Positions 62,105-64,000 of a stretch of DNA of 64,000 bases are shown here, in pieces (position 1 is the first letter of the stretch; each line of letters starts with the position of its first letter). A model generated the notes under the pieces. The model saw nothing but the letters and a program-made list of their open reading frames with translations, searched no databases and was not told where the DNA came from. Position numbers and translations under genes: made by a program. This DNA comes from an uncultured Clostridia bacterium (GTDB taxonomy: Bacteria > Bacillota > Clostridia > Christensenellales > Borkfalkiaceae), in NCBI GenBank assembly GCA_944343275.1, contig CALVMH010000002.1, positions 55,930 to 119,929 on the forward strand, written 5' to 3'.

Positions 62105-63361
62105 CTACATTCTCCTTTTGATATATTCTGCAAGTTCTGCAAATTTTACGCGTTCGGACGAAGAGGCGCGCAGGTCCTTGACTTCCGCCGCGCCCTCAGA
62201 AAGTTCTCTCTCCCCCAAAACTGCCACAAAGCGCGCGCCCGTCTTGTCGGCATACTTGAACTGCGACTTGACGGAACGCCCCATCAGATCGGTCTCGCAG
62301 GAAATGCCCGCCGAACGCAGCTGCTGCGCAAGCAGGAATGCCTGTGCGTGCGAGGCGTCGTCCATGCCCGCCAGATAGCACACGGCGCCCGTGTCTGCGG
62401 GAGGAAGGCAGTTTTCCGCTTCCATGACGAGCAGCAGCCGCTCCATGCCCGCGGCGAAGCCCACGGCGGGAACGCTCTTGCCGTCCATCTGTTCGAGGAG
62501 CGTATCGTACCTGCCGCCGCCCAGCACCGTTCCCTGCGCGCCCGCCGCATCCGAGACGAATTCGAACACGGTACGGCTGTAATAGTCCAGCCCTCTGACG
62601 ATGGAGGGGTCCACCGTGTACGCGATGCCCGCTTCCGAAAGCAACGTTTTCACCTGCTCAAAGTGCGCGCGGCAGTCGTCGCAGAGGTAGTCGAGCATGC
62701 GGGGCGCGTCCGCCGCGATGCGTTTGCAGCCCTCCGTCTTGCAGTCGAGGATGCGCATGGGGTTTTTCCCGAAACGCACCTTGCAGTCCTCGCACATCTC
62801 TCCGATATGGGGCGCGAAATACGCTTTGAGCGCCTCGTGATAGCGCGCGCGGCAGTGCTTGCAGCCGATGGAATTGAGGCGCAGTTCCACGCGGCAAAGT
62901 CCGAGGTTTTTGAGGAACGCGTCGGCAAGGGAGATGACTTCCGCATCGGCAAACGCCCCCGCCGCGCCGTACAGTTCGCACCCGAACTGATGAAATTCCC
63001 GCAATCTTCCCGCCTGCGGACGCTCATAGCGGAACGCGGAAATGAGATAATACGCCTTGAAGGGCAGCACGCCGCCCGCAAGCCCGTGTTCCAGAAAGGC
63101 GCGCGCCACACCCGCCGTCCCCTCCGGGCGCAGCGTTACGGAACGCCCGCCCTTGTCGAGGAAGGTGTACATTTCCTTGTTGACGATGTCCGTCGTGTCG
63201 CCGACACCGCGCGAAAACAGCTCGGTGTGTTCAAACACGGGCGTGCGGATCTCTTTGAACGCATACGCCTCGGCGGCGCGGCGCGCCGCCGCCTCCACAT
63301 ACTGCCATGCATACGCCTGCGACGGCAGAACGTCCTTGCAACCTTTGGGGATCTGGATCAT
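62105..63361 (-). CDS. hisS: Histidyl-tRNA synthetase
   Basis: A 418-residue class II synthetase. Motif 2 and surroundings read LRPEGTAGVARAFLEHG and FRYERPQAGRLREFHQFG; the histidine motifs are GLDYYSRTVFEFV and GGGRYDTLLEQM-type. It has the C-terminal anticodon domain (SQFKYADKTGARF). A four-cysteine cluster (CKHC around 172 and CEDC around 194) is inserted in the catalytic domain and probably binds zinc. AAGGAATTTACC precedes the ATG. Confidence 0.95.
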   Translation of the reverse strand: MIQIPKGCKDVLPSQAYAWQYVEAAARRAAEAYAFKEIRTPVFEHTELFSRGVGDTTDIVNKEMYTFLDKGGRSVTLRPEGTAGVARAFLEHGLAGGVLPFKAYYLISAFRYERPQAGRLREFHQFGCELYGAAGAFADAEVISLADAFLKNLGLCRVELRLNSIGCKHCRARYHEALKAYFAPHIGEMCEDCKVRFGKNPMRILDCKTEGCKRIAADAPRMLDYLCDDCRAHFEQVKTLLSEAGIAYTVDPSIVRGLDYYSRTVFEFVSDAAGAQGTVLGGGRYDTLLEQMDGKSVPAVGFAAGMERLLLVMEAENCLPPADTGAVCYLAGMDDASHAQAFLLAQQLRSAGISCETDLMGRSVKSQFKYADKTGARFVAVLGERELSEGAAEVKDLRASSSERVKFAELAEYIKRRM

Positions 63362-63409
63362 GGTAAATTCCTTACTTCTGTTTTCCTAAAAAATCGTTGT
63401 GCAAACATC

Positions 63410-64000
<591 letters not shown>

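Overview
The window looks like a chromosomal segment of a GC-rich (roughly 60 %), low-mobility Bacillota genome, most likely an uncultured Clostridia-class gut anaerobe (Christensenellales-like; lineage is inference). Pointers are a SigA-type RpoD, AGGAGG-type ribosome binding sites, consensus TTGACA/TATAAT promoters, TrmK, a divergent PlsY, DapL, HslU, a YlbJ-like protein, the NIF3/C4-zinc-ribbon pair, and no outer-membrane genes. I saw no rRNA, tRNA, IS element, prophage or CRISPR. Almost every base is coding and no gene-free gap reaches 300 bp.

Layout. 1-3.1 kb: HtrA-like lipoprotein protease and RarA. 3.1-6.9 kb: a GT2/PlsY-like operon and an OmpR-type two-component system; both promoters carry the same 11-bp-period direct repeat. 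7-15.1 kb: ribokinase, then a purA-dapF-pyrG-dapL-malQ-mscL operon. 15.3-16.9 kb: zinc-ribbon NUDIX and PHP proteins. 17-23.4 kb: one 2158-residue surface protein with InlB-type repeats. 23.7-26.6 kb: an ABC importer operon led by a TM1266-family regulator and preceded by a terminator/antiterminator leader; its binding protein appears circularly permuted. 26.6-35.9 kb: a membrane protein ending in a uL15-like domain, glmM-glmS, glpK, a zinc macrodomain protein and an aconitase-family hydratase. 36.1-40.6 kb: a bPH protein and a surface protein, both with promoters that place transcription start on the start codon, then a GH43 enzyme. 40.7-47.1 kb: patatin, ComEC-like and aroC-B-E-Q-K plus an SDR, nearly all with 4-nt overlaps. 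47.3-50.5 kb: a polytopic membrane protein, a divergent XRE/mini-zinc-ribbon pair, a second patatin and a YlbJ-like protein. 50.5-61.6 kb: a long co-directional array dgt-dnaG-rpoD-trmK-nif3-zinc ribbon-alr-5-FTHF ligase, then membrane protein-rsmD-coaD-aroF-pheA from its own promoter. 61.8-64 kb: trxA, hisS and the 3' part of hslU.

How it fits together. The segment is mainly housekeeping: aromatic amino acids (DAHP synthase to chorismate to prephenate dehydratase, without aroA here), lysine/cell wall (dapL, dapF, alr, glmS, glmM), nucleotides (purA, pyrG, dgt) and the primase/sigma operon. The least ordinary parts are the permuted-binding-protein importer with its RNA leader, the giant repeat protein, the two leaderless-type promoters and the predicted small regulon of the two-component system.
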